Assembly (NCBI RefSeq): GCF_900114445.1
Contig: NZ_FOTB01000004.1
Location: 1 to 64,000 of the forward strand
Length of the DNA stretch: 64,000 nucleotides
DNA from: Salinicoccus halodurans
Lineage (GTDB): Bacteria > Bacillota > Bacilli > Staphylococcales > Salinicoccaceae
Direction of reading: 5' to 3'
A program made the position numbers and the translations under genes. The notes beneath the pieces are model-generated. The model had not been told where the DNA came from and did no database searches. It saw only the letters and a program-made list of their open reading frames with translations. Every line of letters begins with the position of its first letter. Position 1 is the stretch's first letter. Of the stretch, positions 1-9,913 are shown piece by piece.

Positions 1-2
1 AT

Positions 3-863
3 ATGTTTCAAAAAGGTGTGACGATGTCTGAAATCTCCCATCTGATTGAACGGATGTATGGGCATCACTATACGCCCCAGACCATTTCAAATATGACCCA
101 GGCGGTCACAGAAGAAGTGGAGGCATTTCGCCAGCGTTCGTTATCCGAGCGGTATGTGTGCGTGTACCTGGATGCGACATTCCTGCCCGTCAAACGGGAG
201 ACAGTGACCAAAGAGGCTGTCTATATCGCTGTGGGCATCCGGGAGGATGGCTCCAAGGAAGTGCTGGCCTATACTGTCGCGCCGACGGAATCTGCGTATG
301 TATGGAAAGAATTGATTGGAGATATCCATGCACGGGGCGTGACGGAAGTCCTGCTCTTCATTTCTGACGGGCTTCCAGGTATCAAAGACAGTATTCATTC
401 GGTGTTTCCAAAAGCGAAATACCAGACATGTTTCATTCACGTTGCACGCAACATTTCCCACAAGGTCCGTGTGTCGGACCGGAAGGCAATCTGTGAGGAC
501 CTGAAGTCCCTGTATCGCGCCACGGATAAGGCCGAAGCTGAGCAGGCTTTGGACGCGTTTATCGAGAAGTGGAAGAAATCTTACGCCAAAGTCACGCAAT
601 CGTTGAAAGCCAATCCGGATCTGTTCACTTTTTATGATTTCCCTGAAGCAATCAGGAGAAGCATTTACTCCACAAATCTGATTAAGTCATTCAATAAGAA
701 AATCAAACGGTACAGTAAGCGCAAAGTGCAGTTCCCGAACGCGGACTCCCTTGACCGTTTCCTGGTCACTCAATTTGAAGCATATAACCAACGGTTCGCG
801 ACACGGTGCCATATTGGTTTTGACCAGGCCCGTGCAGAATTAGCTGAAATGTTCAGCGGGTAA
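3..863 (+). CDS. IS256-family transposase, C-terminal part (5' end outside window)
   Basis: DDE transposase of the IS256 (mutator-type) family, which moves its element by cut-and-paste or copy-out. The reading frame is open to the window edge, and about 286 residues are visible against roughly 390 in full members, so the N-terminal DNA-binding part is missing here. Visible motifs are the first Asp in YLDATFLPV (near residue 57), the second Asp in FISDGLPGI (near 120), a CFIHVARN stretch, and the C-terminal STNLIKSFNKKIKRYSK segment typical of the family. It sits at the left edge of the AT-rich polysaccharide island and is itself of higher GC, so it is probably an insertion that borders or helped assemble the island. 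It looks intact as far as it can be read. Confidence 0.93.
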   Translation: MFQKGVTMSEISHLIERMYGHHYTPQTISNMTQAVTEEVEAFRQRSLSERYVCVYLDATFLPVKRETVTKEAVYIAVGIREDGSKEVLAYTVAPTESAYVWKELIGDIHARGVTEVLLFISDGLPGIKDSIHSVFPKAKYQTCFIHVARNISHKVRVSDRKAICEDLKSLYRATDKAEAEQALDAFIEKWKKSYAKVTQSLKANPDLFTFYDFPEAIRRSIYSTNLIKSFNKKIKRYSKRKVQFPNADSLDRFLVTQFEAYNQRFATRCHIGFDQARAELAEMFSG

Positions 864-890
864 TGCACACTACAAGAAAAGGCATGCCTT

Positions 891-917
891 CATTTACACA
901 TAATTTTTGACGGTCCC
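891..917 (+). repeat. Probable right terminal inverted repeat of the IS256-family element
   Basis: The sequence beginning CATTTACACATAATTTTTG lies 28 bp after the transposase stop and ends in GACGGTCCC. IS256-family ends usually carry a TTTACACA-type motif in this place. The matching left end is outside the window, so the repeat cannot be paired and the target duplication cannot be checked. The rest of the gap (918-1117) is AT-rich with no gene seen. Confidence 0.55.
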
Positions 918-1117
918 TTTCTAAAAAAATGTTCATTTCAATATGAAGTTTACCTTATCAGATATACCTATCATAGATAAGCTTCTTTACTATTTATAAT
1001 AATAACTCTGGACTATTGTTGGATTTTCACATCATAAGACAGCAGAAAAATATTTTTCTTACCCCTGTTTCCTCAAACTATAGAATTTATTATCATAACG
1101 TTTTAGAAGTGTGACCA

Positions 1118-1930
1118 TTAAAAAAGATTTCTCTTAATCAATAAATTTAAAGAATTCAATGCAGGATCTTTATCTAATGGTGTATGTCCTCTTTCTTTAT
1201 CAAAATAATTTATAAATGTGACTTTCTCAATCTCTAACTCGTCTTCTTTCATAGACTTTATGAAAGGATTTACATGATACTTTAGGTCATGGAACGAGTA
1301 CTGATTTTGAATATAGTAGATATGAGGAACGTTATCTACATGTTTAAAAGCATTTACTACATTAACTCGTTCTCTAAAACTATTATAAGCAGTCTCTATA
1401 GTACCATAACTCATTTCCAATAAAGGTCTCGAATGTCCTTCATGATAATTCTTCACATCTGTTTGAGGATTATTTACAATAGCCGTACTACCATTATGCA
1501 TTGCAGCCAATATTAAAGACATGAACCCTCCTGCAGAAGAGCCATAATAAAATACGTGGTCTGTTTCTAAATTAATTTTTGAGATGATAGCTTTAACAAG
1601 TTTACTATATACCTTTAAGACAAACTCATTTTTATTTCCTTGGCCCCATCCTAATTTTAATTCAGTCCCATGTAAGGTCGCATCGTCTAAGTAAATCAGA
1701 CTTGCGTCGATTTCTTTAGCCCATTTACTTCTCATAAATATTGGCGGTCTTTTTTTGTTCAAATCAACCGCACCATTAGAAAGAACAACAGCATTTTCAA
1801 ATCTATCTCTTTTATTATATACTAATAAATTATATTCAAATTCCTTTGTTGTGTATTTTATTTTTATTGGAGTACCATATGGCAACTTCAACTCGTGAAT
1901 TTCATTAATTGTCTCGATAGAATGTTCCAT
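1118..1930 (-). CDS. Alpha/beta-hydrolase-like protein of a polysaccharide locus
   Basis: Cytoplasmic protein of 270 aa with no signal peptide. A nucleophile-elbow motif YYGSSAGGF lies near residues 128-136 (Ser nucleophile), and a late RGHTP could supply the catalytic His. The fold suggests a serine hydrolase or acyl-ester enzyme of the kind found in capsule loci (XcbB/CpsF-like or Asp2-like proteins), but I cannot assign a family or substrate firmly. It follows the heparinase-like gene in the same direction with a 12-bp gap, so the two are probably co-transcribed. A role in acetylating or de-acetylating the glycan is inference. Codon use is AT-rich like the neighbours. No clear terminator was seen downstream. 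Confidence 0.6.
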   Translation of the reverse strand: MEHSIETINEIHELKLPYGTPIKIKYTTKEFEYNLLVYNKRDRFENAVVLSNGAVDLNKKRPPIFMRSKWAKEIDASLIYLDDATLHGTELKLGWGQGNKNEFVLKVYSKLVKAIISKINLETDHVFYYGSSAGGFMSLILAAMHNGSTAIVNNPQTDVKNYHEGHSRPLLEMSYGTIETAYNSFRERVNVVNAFKHVDNVPHIYYIQNQYSFHDLKYHVNPFIKSMKEDELEIEKVTFINYFDKERGHTPLDKDPALNSLNLLIKRNLF

Positions 1931-1942
1931 TTCAATCTCCTT

Positions 1943-3616
1943 CTAAACGTTTATATAATAATTTTTGTCGTTCGTCAAAACATGTAAAACGGAGGACTCA
2001 CTATTTAATTTGATCTCTATATCCTCTGAGTCCTCGGAAATACTATATATCGTAAACGTATGTTGATTTGTTAAAAGATTTTCATTGTTTTTTAACTGGG
2101 TTGTTTCTACTACTTCATTAAACACCACACTATTTAAACCGATATAAGGTTCTTTATCTTTATTTCCCACTACTTCTTCGAAAATCATATTTTCTGTATG
2201 GTTTCTAATAACAATCGATACAGAATCATTGGTTAGTTTATGAGAAAAATCGTTTAATCGTTCTACTTTCACCTCATGATGCAAATTAAAATTGTGTAGG
2301 ACTTTTACTTCTTGACTAGGCTTGATTTCATCTAAAATAATAAACTGCCTCTCTTTTTTCATATAAACAATTGTTCTATAGAGATTTGCTTCCTCATAAC
2401 TGTGATTCTTGCCTTTAATTAACATGTAATTGTCATTTTCAAAATGATGTATGAAAGTTACGTTTCTTGTAAACCTGTTTTCTTCACTTAATTTATAATT
2501 TTTATCATTGATAAAGATGCCGCTATGACCTTTAAACGACTTAATATATCCTCTGTAAGGGTGTTTAGAATAACTAAATTTCCCTGGGTCTACAAAGAAA
2601 TCTTTTCCATTGAAGAATAAATTGAAACTAAGATCATCTATATGCTTATGAACAGTAGTGGAATAGCCACAAACAAATGATAAAAACATTTTTATTTCTT
2701 TATCTTGTATGATACTGAGGCCTGCGGCATAATCTATGAAATTAACATACTCTTTATTTACCTTAACTTGACCTTGGCCCGAATCACCGATCGAAGGTAT
2801 TAATTTATTGGGTTTAGCAAATATATTTTTTAATATGGCAGCTCTACTTAAATAAGAAACAATGGTAGTACCATAAGTTTTACCGTTCTTTTTCAAATAA
2901 GTCTGCAACTCTAAATACATTCTTGTTACCATATTATGATACTCTGGTGAGTTCTCCAAGTGTAAACCTGTATAGCTATAACTATACCAAAAAGTATCAA
3001 TTGAACGATAAAATCCTATATTAAAAATATTCTGATCATTAAGTATATTCCCCAATATCATTAATGATCGATCCATCATCAATCCATGATTGTTTCTTCT
3101 ATAATTTTTATTATCAGATAAATAAAGACTGTGGAACCTAAGCAACTTGCCATATAATTTTGTATCTACATCGTGCCTTTCTTTAGCTAAGTATAAGTAG
3201 TTAATAATAACCTGAATCCGGTTGGCTGTTGGATGATCGTACCAAACCATAGCGCCACCTTCGTTGTTAACAGCATAATCAATCCAACTATGTATATAAT
3301 ATCTAGCTTTATCAAGATATATAATTTCCTCAGTTTCTTCAAACATTGTCAATAATTCACTGACAAATCTCAGTGAATGTATGTACAGAGGATAACTGTC
3401 TCCATATTTTTCTGAATTAAATTCCCACCCTCCATTACCTTCAAAATCAAAAGATGAGAAATTAGGAAAAGGTATAATTTTATTTTCGATAGCTTTTTCA
3501 GCAATTTCTTTTGTATATTTTGATTTCTTCGTCAATTTAATAACATCAAAATCATGAATATCTAATTTCCTTTCAGTTACATTTGCAGAATCCAGATACT
3601 TTCCCAAATCAGTCAT
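1943..3616 (-). CDS. Heparinase II/III-like family protein
   Basis: Protein of 557 aa with an alpha-helical toroid-like N-terminal half (about 60-270, with motif NNHGLMMDRSLM) and a beta-sheet C-terminal half. The stretch HKHIDDLSFNLFFNGKDF followed by DPGKFSY (about 325-345) matches the heparinase II/III C-terminal signature. Such proteins cleave uronic-acid-containing polysaccharides by beta-elimination or belong to glycan assembly loci. No signal peptide is seen, so it is either cytoplasmic or exported by an unknown route. A ribosome site with a GAGGGGG core lies about 9 bp before the ATG. It is divergent from the GT4 gene at 3872. The nearby UDP-ManNAc-type dehydrogenase suggests the local glycan contains uronic acid, which would fit the lyase, but that link is inferred. 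Confidence 0.8.
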   Translation of the reverse strand: MTDLGKYLDSANVTERKLDIHDFDVIKLTKKSKYTKEIAEKAIENKIIPFPNFSSFDFEGNGGWEFNSEKYGDSYPLYIHSLRFVSELLTMFEETEEIIYLDKARYYIHSWIDYAVNNEGGAMVWYDHPTANRIQVIINYLYLAKERHDVDTKLYGKLLRFHSLYLSDNKNYRRNNHGLMMDRSLMILGNILNDQNIFNIGFYRSIDTFWYSYSYTGLHLENSPEYHNMVTRMYLELQTYLKKNGKTYGTTIVSYLSRAAILKNIFAKPNKLIPSIGDSGQGQVKVNKEYVNFIDYAAGLSIIQDKEIKMFLSFVCGYSTTVHKHIDDLSFNLFFNGKDFFVDPGKFSYSKHPYRGYIKSFKGHSGIFINDKNYKLSEENRFTRNVTFIHHFENDNYMLIKGKNHSYEEANLYRTIVYMKKERQFIILDEIKPSQEVKVLHNFNLHHEVKVERLNDFSHKLTNDSVSIVIRNHTENMIFEEVVGNKDKEPYIGLNSVVFNEVVETTQLKNNENLLTNQHTFTIYSISEDSEDIEIKLNSESSVLHVLTNDKNYYINV

Positions 3617-3799
3617 AATAGTATCCCCCTCTTATTACCTTTAATATATTAAAATATCAACTTGCTTACTTTTCTTAATTTTACCATATCCTAACACTAT
3701 ACTTAATTAATTCGAGGAATTATTAATAGTATAATAAGTGAAAAGCTTAATAAATAAACTATGGGATATATAAGATTATCTACTGTTTTATTCTAATAA

Positions 3800-3828
3800 T
3801 TGATAGACTAATTTTAGGTGTATCATAA
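3800..3828 (+). promoter_or_regulatory. Candidate sigma-A promoter for the GT4 gene at 3872
   Basis: TTGATA at 3800-3805 is followed after 17 bp by TCATAA (3823-3828), with an overlapping TATCAT at 3821. The likely transcription start is about 35-40 bp before the ATG, which has an AAGGAG ribosome site. The whole 3617-3871 gap is very AT-rich, so chance matches are common. Confidence 0.35.
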
Positions 3829-3871
3829 TAGAGTTACCATATATACAAAAATATAATTTCAAGGAGATTCT

Positions 3872-4984
3872 ATGAAAATACTATACCTTTTGCACTTTAA
3901 TGCTCCAATGGGTGGCTTACATGAAAATGTATACGACTCTGCAGTTTTTATGAAGAATAGAAACCACGACGTTTATGTTTTATTGAAGGAAGGTGATTTT
4001 CAAAAGCGATTAGAGGAGAGAGGAATAAAAACAATCATTACTGATTATAAATATATCAGTCTCACTTTAAAAGCTGTGGAGAGTACAAGGATAAACTTTG
4101 ATATAATACATACCCATCCTGGGCCTTCCAGAAAAGCAGCATTACATCTTTCTAAAAGATATAATATCCCTCTGATAATAACCTACCATGGGATGTGGAC
4201 TGATAGTCTTAAACTATATATAGAAAGGGTAGATGCAATAGTAAGTGTTTCGGAAGGTGTACAAGATTTTGTCCGTTCACAGGTATCTACTGATTCTAAA
4301 AAATTTCATGTGATCCCTAACGGCTTCGACCCCTCTATATATAGTGATTTACTTACATTTGACGAAACACAAAACAACTTGAAGATAGGCTTATTTACGC
4401 GTTTGGATAAAGACAAGGAGTTTATCCTAAATATATTTAAAATAGCTCTTACACATTTACAAACAAAAGTTGATTATAAAATAACTGTCAATATTGTAGG
4501 TAGCGGAAGTTTGAAAGAAGAATTCTTAGAGGAATGCCGCGATATTTTATATAGCACACCACACGAAATTCAATTTTATGGATGGTTAACAGACAACGAA
4601 TTGAAAAACGCTTATTTAGACTGTGACATAGTAATCGCGCCTGGCCGCTCAGTAATAGAATCTATGGCGTCGGGTAAACCTACTATTGCAGTCGGCAGTA
4701 AAAAATATATAGGATTAATCGCATATGATAATTGGATTGAAGGTGTCTACAATAACTTTGGAGGCTACGGTAATAAATTTGATGATTACGTAGAGGGGAA
4801 TATTGAAGCCGATCTGGATTTCTTACTAGATGATAAAAATAATATCAACTTACTAGGGAAGTTTTCTCATACTATTGCGCATAACTATTTTAACTCCGAA
4901 AAAATACAAGAAAAATTATTAAGTTTATATCAAATTTTAATCCTTGGTAACACTCTGAAAATAAGAAATGAATACAATGAATAA
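3872..4984 (+). CDS. Glycosyltransferase family 4 protein
   Basis: GT-B fold sugar transferase of 370 aa. The N-terminal Rossmann half starts MKILYLLHFNAPMGGLHENV with the Gly-Gly acceptor loop, includes DIIHTHPGPSRKAAL (about 75-90), and ends at VIPNGFDP (about 148). The C-terminal half carries the donor-binding region GRSVIESMASGKPTIAVGS (about 255-275), where Glu is the usual phosphate/ribose contact. It is the only plus-strand gene in this part of the island and forms a single-gene unit. A hairpin terminator follows at about 5073-5097. The acceptor and sugar cannot be read from sequence. No membrane segments were seen, so it should act at the inner face of the membrane on a lipid-linked glycan. 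Confidence 0.88.
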   Translation: MKILYLLHFNAPMGGLHENVYDSAVFMKNRNHDVYVLLKEGDFQKRLEERGIKTIITDYKYISLTLKAVESTRINFDIIHTHPGPSRKAALHLSKRYNIPLIITYHGMWTDSLKLYIERVDAIVSVSEGVQDFVRSQVSTDSKKFHVIPNGFDPSIYSDLLTFDETQNNLKIGLFTRLDKDKEFILNIFKIALTHLQTKVDYKITVNIVGSGSLKEEFLEECRDILYSTPHEIQFYGWLTDNELKNAYLDCDIVIAPGRSVIESMASGKPTIAVGSKKYIGLIAYDNWIEGVYNNFGGYGNKFDDYVEGNIEADLDFLLDDKNNINLLGKFSHTIAHNYFNSEKIQEKLLSLYQILILGNTLKIRNEYNE

Positions 4985-5070
4985 AATCCAACACTGTATA
5001 AAACAATTAATGATATTTCTGTGATTTCCAGACTAAATTTTCTTATTATTCATAAAATATTCAAAGCATT

Positions 5071-5100
5071 ATCCCCCAGATTTCAATATTCTGGGGGTAT
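5071..5100. terminator. Hairpin terminator between convergent genes
   Basis: An 8-bp stem CCCCCAGA / TCTGGGGG (5073-5080 with 5090-5097) has a 9-nt loop. It lies between the GT4 gene (plus) and the 5110-8286 gene (minus) and could serve both, although the flanking T-runs are short. Confidence 0.7.
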
Positions 5101-5109
5101 TTAAGCTCC

Positions 5110-8100
5110 TTAAATATTTACTTTCTTTTTGTCACTACAAACTTCAATCCCGAAAATATCAATAAGATTTTTATTAAATTGGGCATCTTCACCATTGTAT
5201 GACTCTTTATACATATTAAATATAATTAGTAAAATTTCTTTAGCTTTCTCAAAATCGCTTTCTTCCACTTTTGGTAATCTTTTTATATACCAATTGTTAA
5301 AATAGTATGGGAGTCTTTGGTTTACATAAATATTGTATAGACCATGTTTCTTTAGAAATGGAACCCTTTCTTTCTCTAACTTCAAATATTTTTCAAAAAA
5401 CGATAGTTTTATCGTAGTAGTGACTGACCCTTCAACTGCCGCATAGTACATATGAATCAACTTAGGGATTGATTTAAATTTATAGCAATGTAACAACAAA
5501 TCTTGGAAAAACATAGTGTCTTGCCCCGCAGCGCCTTCCACCATTTTTAAACTATTATTTTTAACTATGTCACTTTTTACAATTAATGCTTGAATGCTAT
5601 GTGCCCTTAAATTTGCTTTTATCAGAAAATCTTTTGGATCCTCCACTATAGCTTTATCATCGTTATTAGTCAGTACATAATAGTGATAATTCAATAATGC
5701 TTTCTTAGTGTTATCTTCCTTCATTACGTTCCCCAACACAAGATCTAAATCGTTATTTCTTTCCAACTCATCCAGTAGTTCTCTATAACCATCACCGCTT
5801 GCTTCATTATCAGGATCAAGGAAAGTTAAATACTTGGTTTTTACCATTTCGATTCCTTTATTTCTTGGCCTCGAAGCACTACCTGATCCTTCACTAAATC
5901 TATAGAATTTTATATCCGGATGTCTTCTCAGGATTCTATTAATGATTTTTAAAGTCTCTCTATCACTACTCCCATCATCAATCATAATAATTTCCATCTT
6001 ATTAAAAATAGATGATCGCTTTAAACTTCTAAAACACTTATCTTCTAAATATTTTCCATTGTTGTGAATTGGTATTATTACAGATAATACTTTTTCCTTA
6101 TTGCCGTCTAACTTAGGGATTTCACTTAATATCTCCGTTTCAGGTATGTTTAATATTTTGTTGTTGCTTAGATCAACTTTTATTAAAGATTTATATCTAT
6201 TATAATCAGTTATATTAGTATAAGTATATTCATGCCCTCTCATTTCTGTTATGGAAGCATCAGAATATGCAAAAGAAGATATTAAATTCATCAAATAGTA
6301 TTCTTCATAAATAAATTCATCTTTCATATATGCAATATAATCAAAACGCTCATCATTCAAATTTCTATTATAATCATCAAGACATATAAATTCTTTATTA
6401 ACCCACAATTGATTGCTATAAGATTCCCTTGATTTTTCACTTTCACCAATAACTAATATTTTAGGCTCATGCAAGTGATGACTTGTCCATCCAATAGTTC
6501 TAATGATTTTTTCAATCCTATGATAGGCAGTATGATTTAACATCACATTGCTTACACTTTTAGCAATCAAATCAGAATTATCATTTAGATTCGAGTGATT
6601 TAAAATCTGCTTGACATCATTTTTATCACTAACGATATGTACGTTAGGAAATTTGTTGTTTACACCCATACTATAGTTACTGATTACTATATTTCCCATC
6701 GCTTGAAGTTCATATACTCTGTTAGCAAACATTGTATTCGAATACTTTACCGAATTGAGGTTTAGTCCCCATGAGGTCGCTTTATGAAGTTTCATAAGTT
6801 TATCATGTGTAAGAGTTTCAGATACATATGGTAAATATTTTATTGGATATTGGTAAGCGTAGAGTTGCCGAGCGAAATTTCTATCTATAATATTTAAGTC
6901 ATGCTTAGATTCAATTACCCCATCGAAAAGTTCGGCAGATTCCTTATTTCGTACAGGATACTTTTTCATCCAACTTCCTGCAAATATAACTTGATCTTGG
7001 TTAACAGAGTCTTTGAGATTCTTACCTATTGGATTATGGTACAAGGGATTTATACTAAATTCCAAGTAATCAACATTTTCATTGTCAGTATCATGAATAT
7101 ATTGGTCAATCATTTCTGAAGCTGACGTAAATATATACTTGCATTTTTGAGCAATGGAAATAAACCGTTCGTAATTTACAGGGTCTTCCTTTGAATAAAA
7201 CACTGTTGGAATACCCGCTTTGTTATACTCATCTAATAAAGTGTTTAATACTTTTCTTTTATTACCATTTGGGTTCGCCATATACTGCCACGATTCATCT
7301 ATACCTCTCCAACTCGAAACAATTAAAACCATGTCATATTCTTCATTGATAGAAATTTCTTCAGTAAATGGAATATATTCAATATTAGCGCTGTTTTTTA
7401 GAGCATTGTACATGAATTCATCACAAATAATTCCTATGGTAATATCAAATTTTTGATACAGGCTTGTGTCAGTATTAGTTTCATGGAAGCTTGAAACGAT
7501 TTCGTTTATTTTATTATTCGTTCCAATCTTAGGGACTACTGTATAATATTCATCAGAGTCGACTTTGACAGTATTTAAAAGATAGTCCTCAACGTTCATA
7601 TAAGATTCACTGTCTTGAGTGGGGGCAATGCTTCTGTGGCATATATCTGTTTCTCTAATGTCAGTCCAAAAAACAGTGTCTCCTTGTTTGAACCCACATG
7701 CAATTCTATTATTTGAATTTAAAACGTATTTACACTCCAACTCAATATTCGAGTGGTGAAGATCATAACCGTATTTAAGCAATGGATCGTGATATATTTT
7801 ACTTATTTTATCATTGAAAGAGAACTTGATAGGTTCAATTTCTCCTAAGTCTAACGCTGTTGCGTTAACAAAACCATAAAATTTATCAGCTTTACTTATC
7901 CCATAATAAATTTGACCATCATATAGACAGGCGTATGAAACAGAGTAAATCACATCATCCTTCAACTGATTTCCGATACTAAGTTTATTATTAATCACGT
8001 TATCAACTTGTGAATAATTAATTTTGACCATCTCTGTCTGAACATTTAAGAATTTAATACTACTATCCGCACTAATCCATCCAAGAATAGGAACTTCATC

Positions 8101-8286
8101 AATCTTCTTGATTTCCCAATACAAGTCTCCATCAATATTTTTTTTATCTAATATTGTATAAATTCCTTCATCCGGAGAAATTTTTTCTTTCTCTTTAAAA
8201 TCAACACTGTATATATAACGCTTTTTATTTTCTAGGTATGTGAAAAAACTTAATTCTCCCGCATCAGTGAACATATTGCTCCTCAT
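5110..8286 (-). CDS. Three-part glycosyltransferase: SH3/GW-like module + CgeB-like GT + GT2
   Basis: Very large protein (1058 aa from the start chosen here). Residues about 1-260 contain repeated short beta modules of the type YWxI...GWI (GW/SH3-like). Residues about 280-590 form a CgeB-like GT-B domain (GIICDEFMY, PVNYERF, YSNTMFANRVYELQAMGN). Residues about 730-970 form a GT2 (GT-A) domain with VIIPIHNNGKYLED, DDGSSD and the metal-binding DPDN. The reading frame opens at 8313, but an AGGAGG lies 10 bp before the ATG at 8286, so I use that start. It has no signal peptide or membrane span. The CgeB+GT2 part is a close paralog of the 13320-15944 protein, and the N-terminal part resembles the separate 15945-16949 protein. 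It therefore looks like a fused version of that gene pair. It could add two sugars in succession, which is inference. Confidence 0.82.
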   Translation of the reverse strand: MRSNMFTDAGELSFFTYLENKKRYIYSVDFKEKEKISPDEGIYTILDKKNIDGDLYWEIKKIDEVPILGWISADSSIKFLNVQTEMVKINYSQVDNVINNKLSIGNQLKDDVIYSVSYACLYDGQIYYGISKADKFYGFVNATALDLGEIEPIKFSFNDKISKIYHDPLLKYGYDLHHSNIELECKYVLNSNNRIACGFKQGDTVFWTDIRETDICHRSIAPTQDSESYMNVEDYLLNTVKVDSDEYYTVVPKIGTNNKINEIVSSFHETNTDTSLYQKFDITIGIICDEFMYNALKNSANIEYIPFTEEISINEEYDMVLIVSSWRGIDESWQYMANPNGNKRKVLNTLLDEYNKAGIPTVFYSKEDPVNYERFISIAQKCKYIFTSASEMIDQYIHDTDNENVDYLEFSINPLYHNPIGKNLKDSVNQDQVIFAGSWMKKYPVRNKESAELFDGVIESKHDLNIIDRNFARQLYAYQYPIKYLPYVSETLTHDKLMKLHKATSWGLNLNSVKYSNTMFANRVYELQAMGNIVISNYSMGVNNKFPNVHIVSDKNDVKQILNHSNLNDNSDLIAKSVSNVMLNHTAYHRIEKIIRTIGWTSHHLHEPKILVIGESEKSRESYSNQLWVNKEFICLDDYNRNLNDERFDYIAYMKDEFIYEEYYLMNLISSFAYSDASITEMRGHEYTYTNITDYNRYKSLIKVDLSNNKILNIPETEILSEIPKLDGNKEKVLSVIIPIHNNGKYLEDKCFRSLKRSSIFNKMEIIMIDDGSSDRETLKIINRILRRHPDIKFYRFSEGSGSASRPRNKGIEMVKTKYLTFLDPDNEASGDGYRELLDELERNNDLDLVLGNVMKEDNTKKALLNYHYYVLTNNDDKAIVEDPKDFLIKANLRAHSIQALIVKSDIVKNNSLKMVEGAAGQDTMFFQDLLLHCYKFKSIPKLIHMYYAAVEGSVTTTIKLSFFEKYLKLEKERVPFLKKHGLYNIYVNQRLPYYFNNWYIKRLPKVEESDFEKAKEILLIIFNMYKESYNGEDAQFNKNLIDIFGIEVCSDKKKVNI

Positions 8287-8316
8287 AATTCGTATACCTC
8301 CTCTCAGATTCATTTA

Positions 8317-9825
8317 TTAAGCTTGTTTAATTAATAGAGTACCTGCCTTTTGCCAACTTAGATTATTATAATCATTCATGTATTTTACAGTTACTCTTGT
8401 TTTACCATTATGATAGAAATATCTTCCTTTATAAAAATCAAAAATATTAAAAATTTCACCATTTACTGTAACAATAATACGATTGGCATTTTTTTCATTC
8501 TTGTAAAAGCCTTCAATATAAACTAAACCTTCTGTATGATTTATAAAATCTATAATGTATTCATTGCCCTTCTTAATTTTCTGGTTAGATGGGAAGGTTA
8601 TTAATTCATTATTCTTGATTTTACCATCGAGATTCTGGGAAGTTCTAAAGTTAGATCTTTTTACATCCAATAAGAATTTTTGGTTTTCGGTAGATATTCC
8701 ATTATTTTTTATATCTGTAATTTCTTCAGTTAATTCTTGATTTATCTCTCTCAAAGTTTTACCTTTTGTAAAATTAAAATAATATAAAGAAGGCCTAAAT
8801 TTATTAATAACTTCTTGGTGTATTTTAAACTTTGTCCTATTTTGTAATTCAATAAATACATTTAATATTTCTCTCACATTTAATGGCTCGTATATGAGGT
8901 ATTTATCGCTCAGTTCCAAATTACTTTTATTATTAATCTCCATCAAATTCATTTCATAATTATACAGTTCTAAATCATTTTTATCATTGTATAATGTGAG
9001 CATCTTCTGATTTTTAAGTTGTTTGTTCTTTTTAATATATAAAGCCTTAAAATTACTTAAGTTATTTCTTGCAATAAACCTATTATTATCTGATTCTTTA
9101 TTTTTTTCAGTTACTTCTAAATCTCGAATAATATTCATTCTAAATTCATTAGCAAATAGTTCAGAAAAATAATCATTAATTGTAGTGCTATTCTCTTCAA
9201 CTATCATATTTTTATTAGCTAATATTGGTGATAGAATAGCAAATAAAGCTTTATGGTAATTATCGGCTTGGAAACGAATATCAATTTTTTTATCTATAAA
9301 ATACTCATATTGATTTGATATTAATGACATTAAATAACTTACTAAATTTTCATCATTAAGGTTTTCGTAATTATTTTGACATTGTAGACGCTGAATCATA
9401 AAAGTTTTAAGGTTAAACTTAAAATTAGGATTAAGTCTATAATAAGCTTCATTACTATTACTTATTATATTTGTGATAATATTATCATTTTTTAAAATAT
9501 AAACAGGAACAAGAGCAGAACCATCTGAATACAAATAAATATCTTCATTCTTCTGTACAATTAATATGTATTGTCCATTTAAATATTGTATTTCTTTTTC
9601 TATATCATTTATATCTCTATATAACGATTTTAATGTATCTCTCGTTAATAATTCCGGCTCTCTAACATCAAAACAATAACCATAACAAATAATGGAAATC
9701 TTATTATCCTCGACTATACTAAAAAGGTCATCTGTATTGTAATTGAAGACTAGATTCTCATCTAAAGAAAAACTATAACCATATGCTTCATCTTTTTTTT
9801 CACAAATTTTATATTGATATGACAT
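8317..9825 (-). CDS. Asparagine-synthetase-like protein with destroyed PP-loop (paralog 1)
   Basis: Protein of 502 aa and unknown function. Its N-terminal half resembles the glutamine-amidotransferase-like domain of asparagine synthetases (YLNGQYILIV...LYSDGSALVPVY, about 81-109), but the catalytic Cys2 is absent. Where the third paralog (11454-13280) has the ATP-pyrophosphatase motif TGGYDSR, this protein reads FQADNYHK (185-192), so ATP chemistry is unlikely. The C-terminus (about 445-500) ends in a domain shared by all three paralogs with SWQKAG near the end. It is very AT-rich. It has its own promoter (-10 at 9872) and a GAGGTG ribosome site. Its stop is 31 bp from the chosen start of the fused GT downstream, suggesting one transcript. 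A structural or regulatory partner of the active paralog is a guess. Confidence 0.62.
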   Translation of the reverse strand: MSYQYKICEKKDEAYGYSFSLDENLVFNYNTDDLFSIVEDNKISIICYGYCFDVREPELLTRDTLKSLYRDINDIEKEIQYLNGQYILIVQKNEDIYLYSDGSALVPVYILKNDNIITNIISNSNEAYYRLNPNFKFNLKTFMIQRLQCQNNYENLNDENLVSYLMSLISNQYEYFIDKKIDIRFQADNYHKALFAILSPILANKNMIVEENSTTINDYFSELFANEFRMNIIRDLEVTEKNKESDNNRFIARNNLSNFKALYIKKNKQLKNQKMLTLYNDKNDLELYNYEMNLMEINNKSNLELSDKYLIYEPLNVREILNVFIELQNRTKFKIHQEVINKFRPSLYYFNFTKGKTLREINQELTEEITDIKNNGISTENQKFLLDVKRSNFRTSQNLDGKIKNNELITFPSNQKIKKGNEYIIDFINHTEGLVYIEGFYKNEKNANRIIVTVNGEIFNIFDFYKGRYFYHNGKTRVTVKYMNDYNNLSWQKAGTLLIKQA

Positions 9826-9865
9826 ACTGCACCTCTATTAAGCTGAATTTATTTAAAAATCAATA

Positions 9866-9900
9866 TAGGCTATTATAACAAAAGAAATTAAAATATCGTA
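9866..9900 (-). promoter_or_regulatory. Candidate promoter for the 9825-5110 genes
   Basis: On the minus strand a perfect TATAAT (plus positions 9872-9877) lies just downstream of the terminator of the preceding gene and about 45 bp before the ATG at 9825. The -35 is weak (TTACGA-like about 18 bp upstream). Its position directly after a terminator supports a separate transcription unit. Confidence 0.45.
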
Positions 9901-9913
9901 AAATTTAACTAAC

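Noticed and set aside
8287-8313. Nine-residue N-terminal extension of the fused glycosyltransferase
   Set aside because: The extension itself encodes AGGAGG, the ribosome site of the ATG at 8286, and there is no site before the outer ATG.
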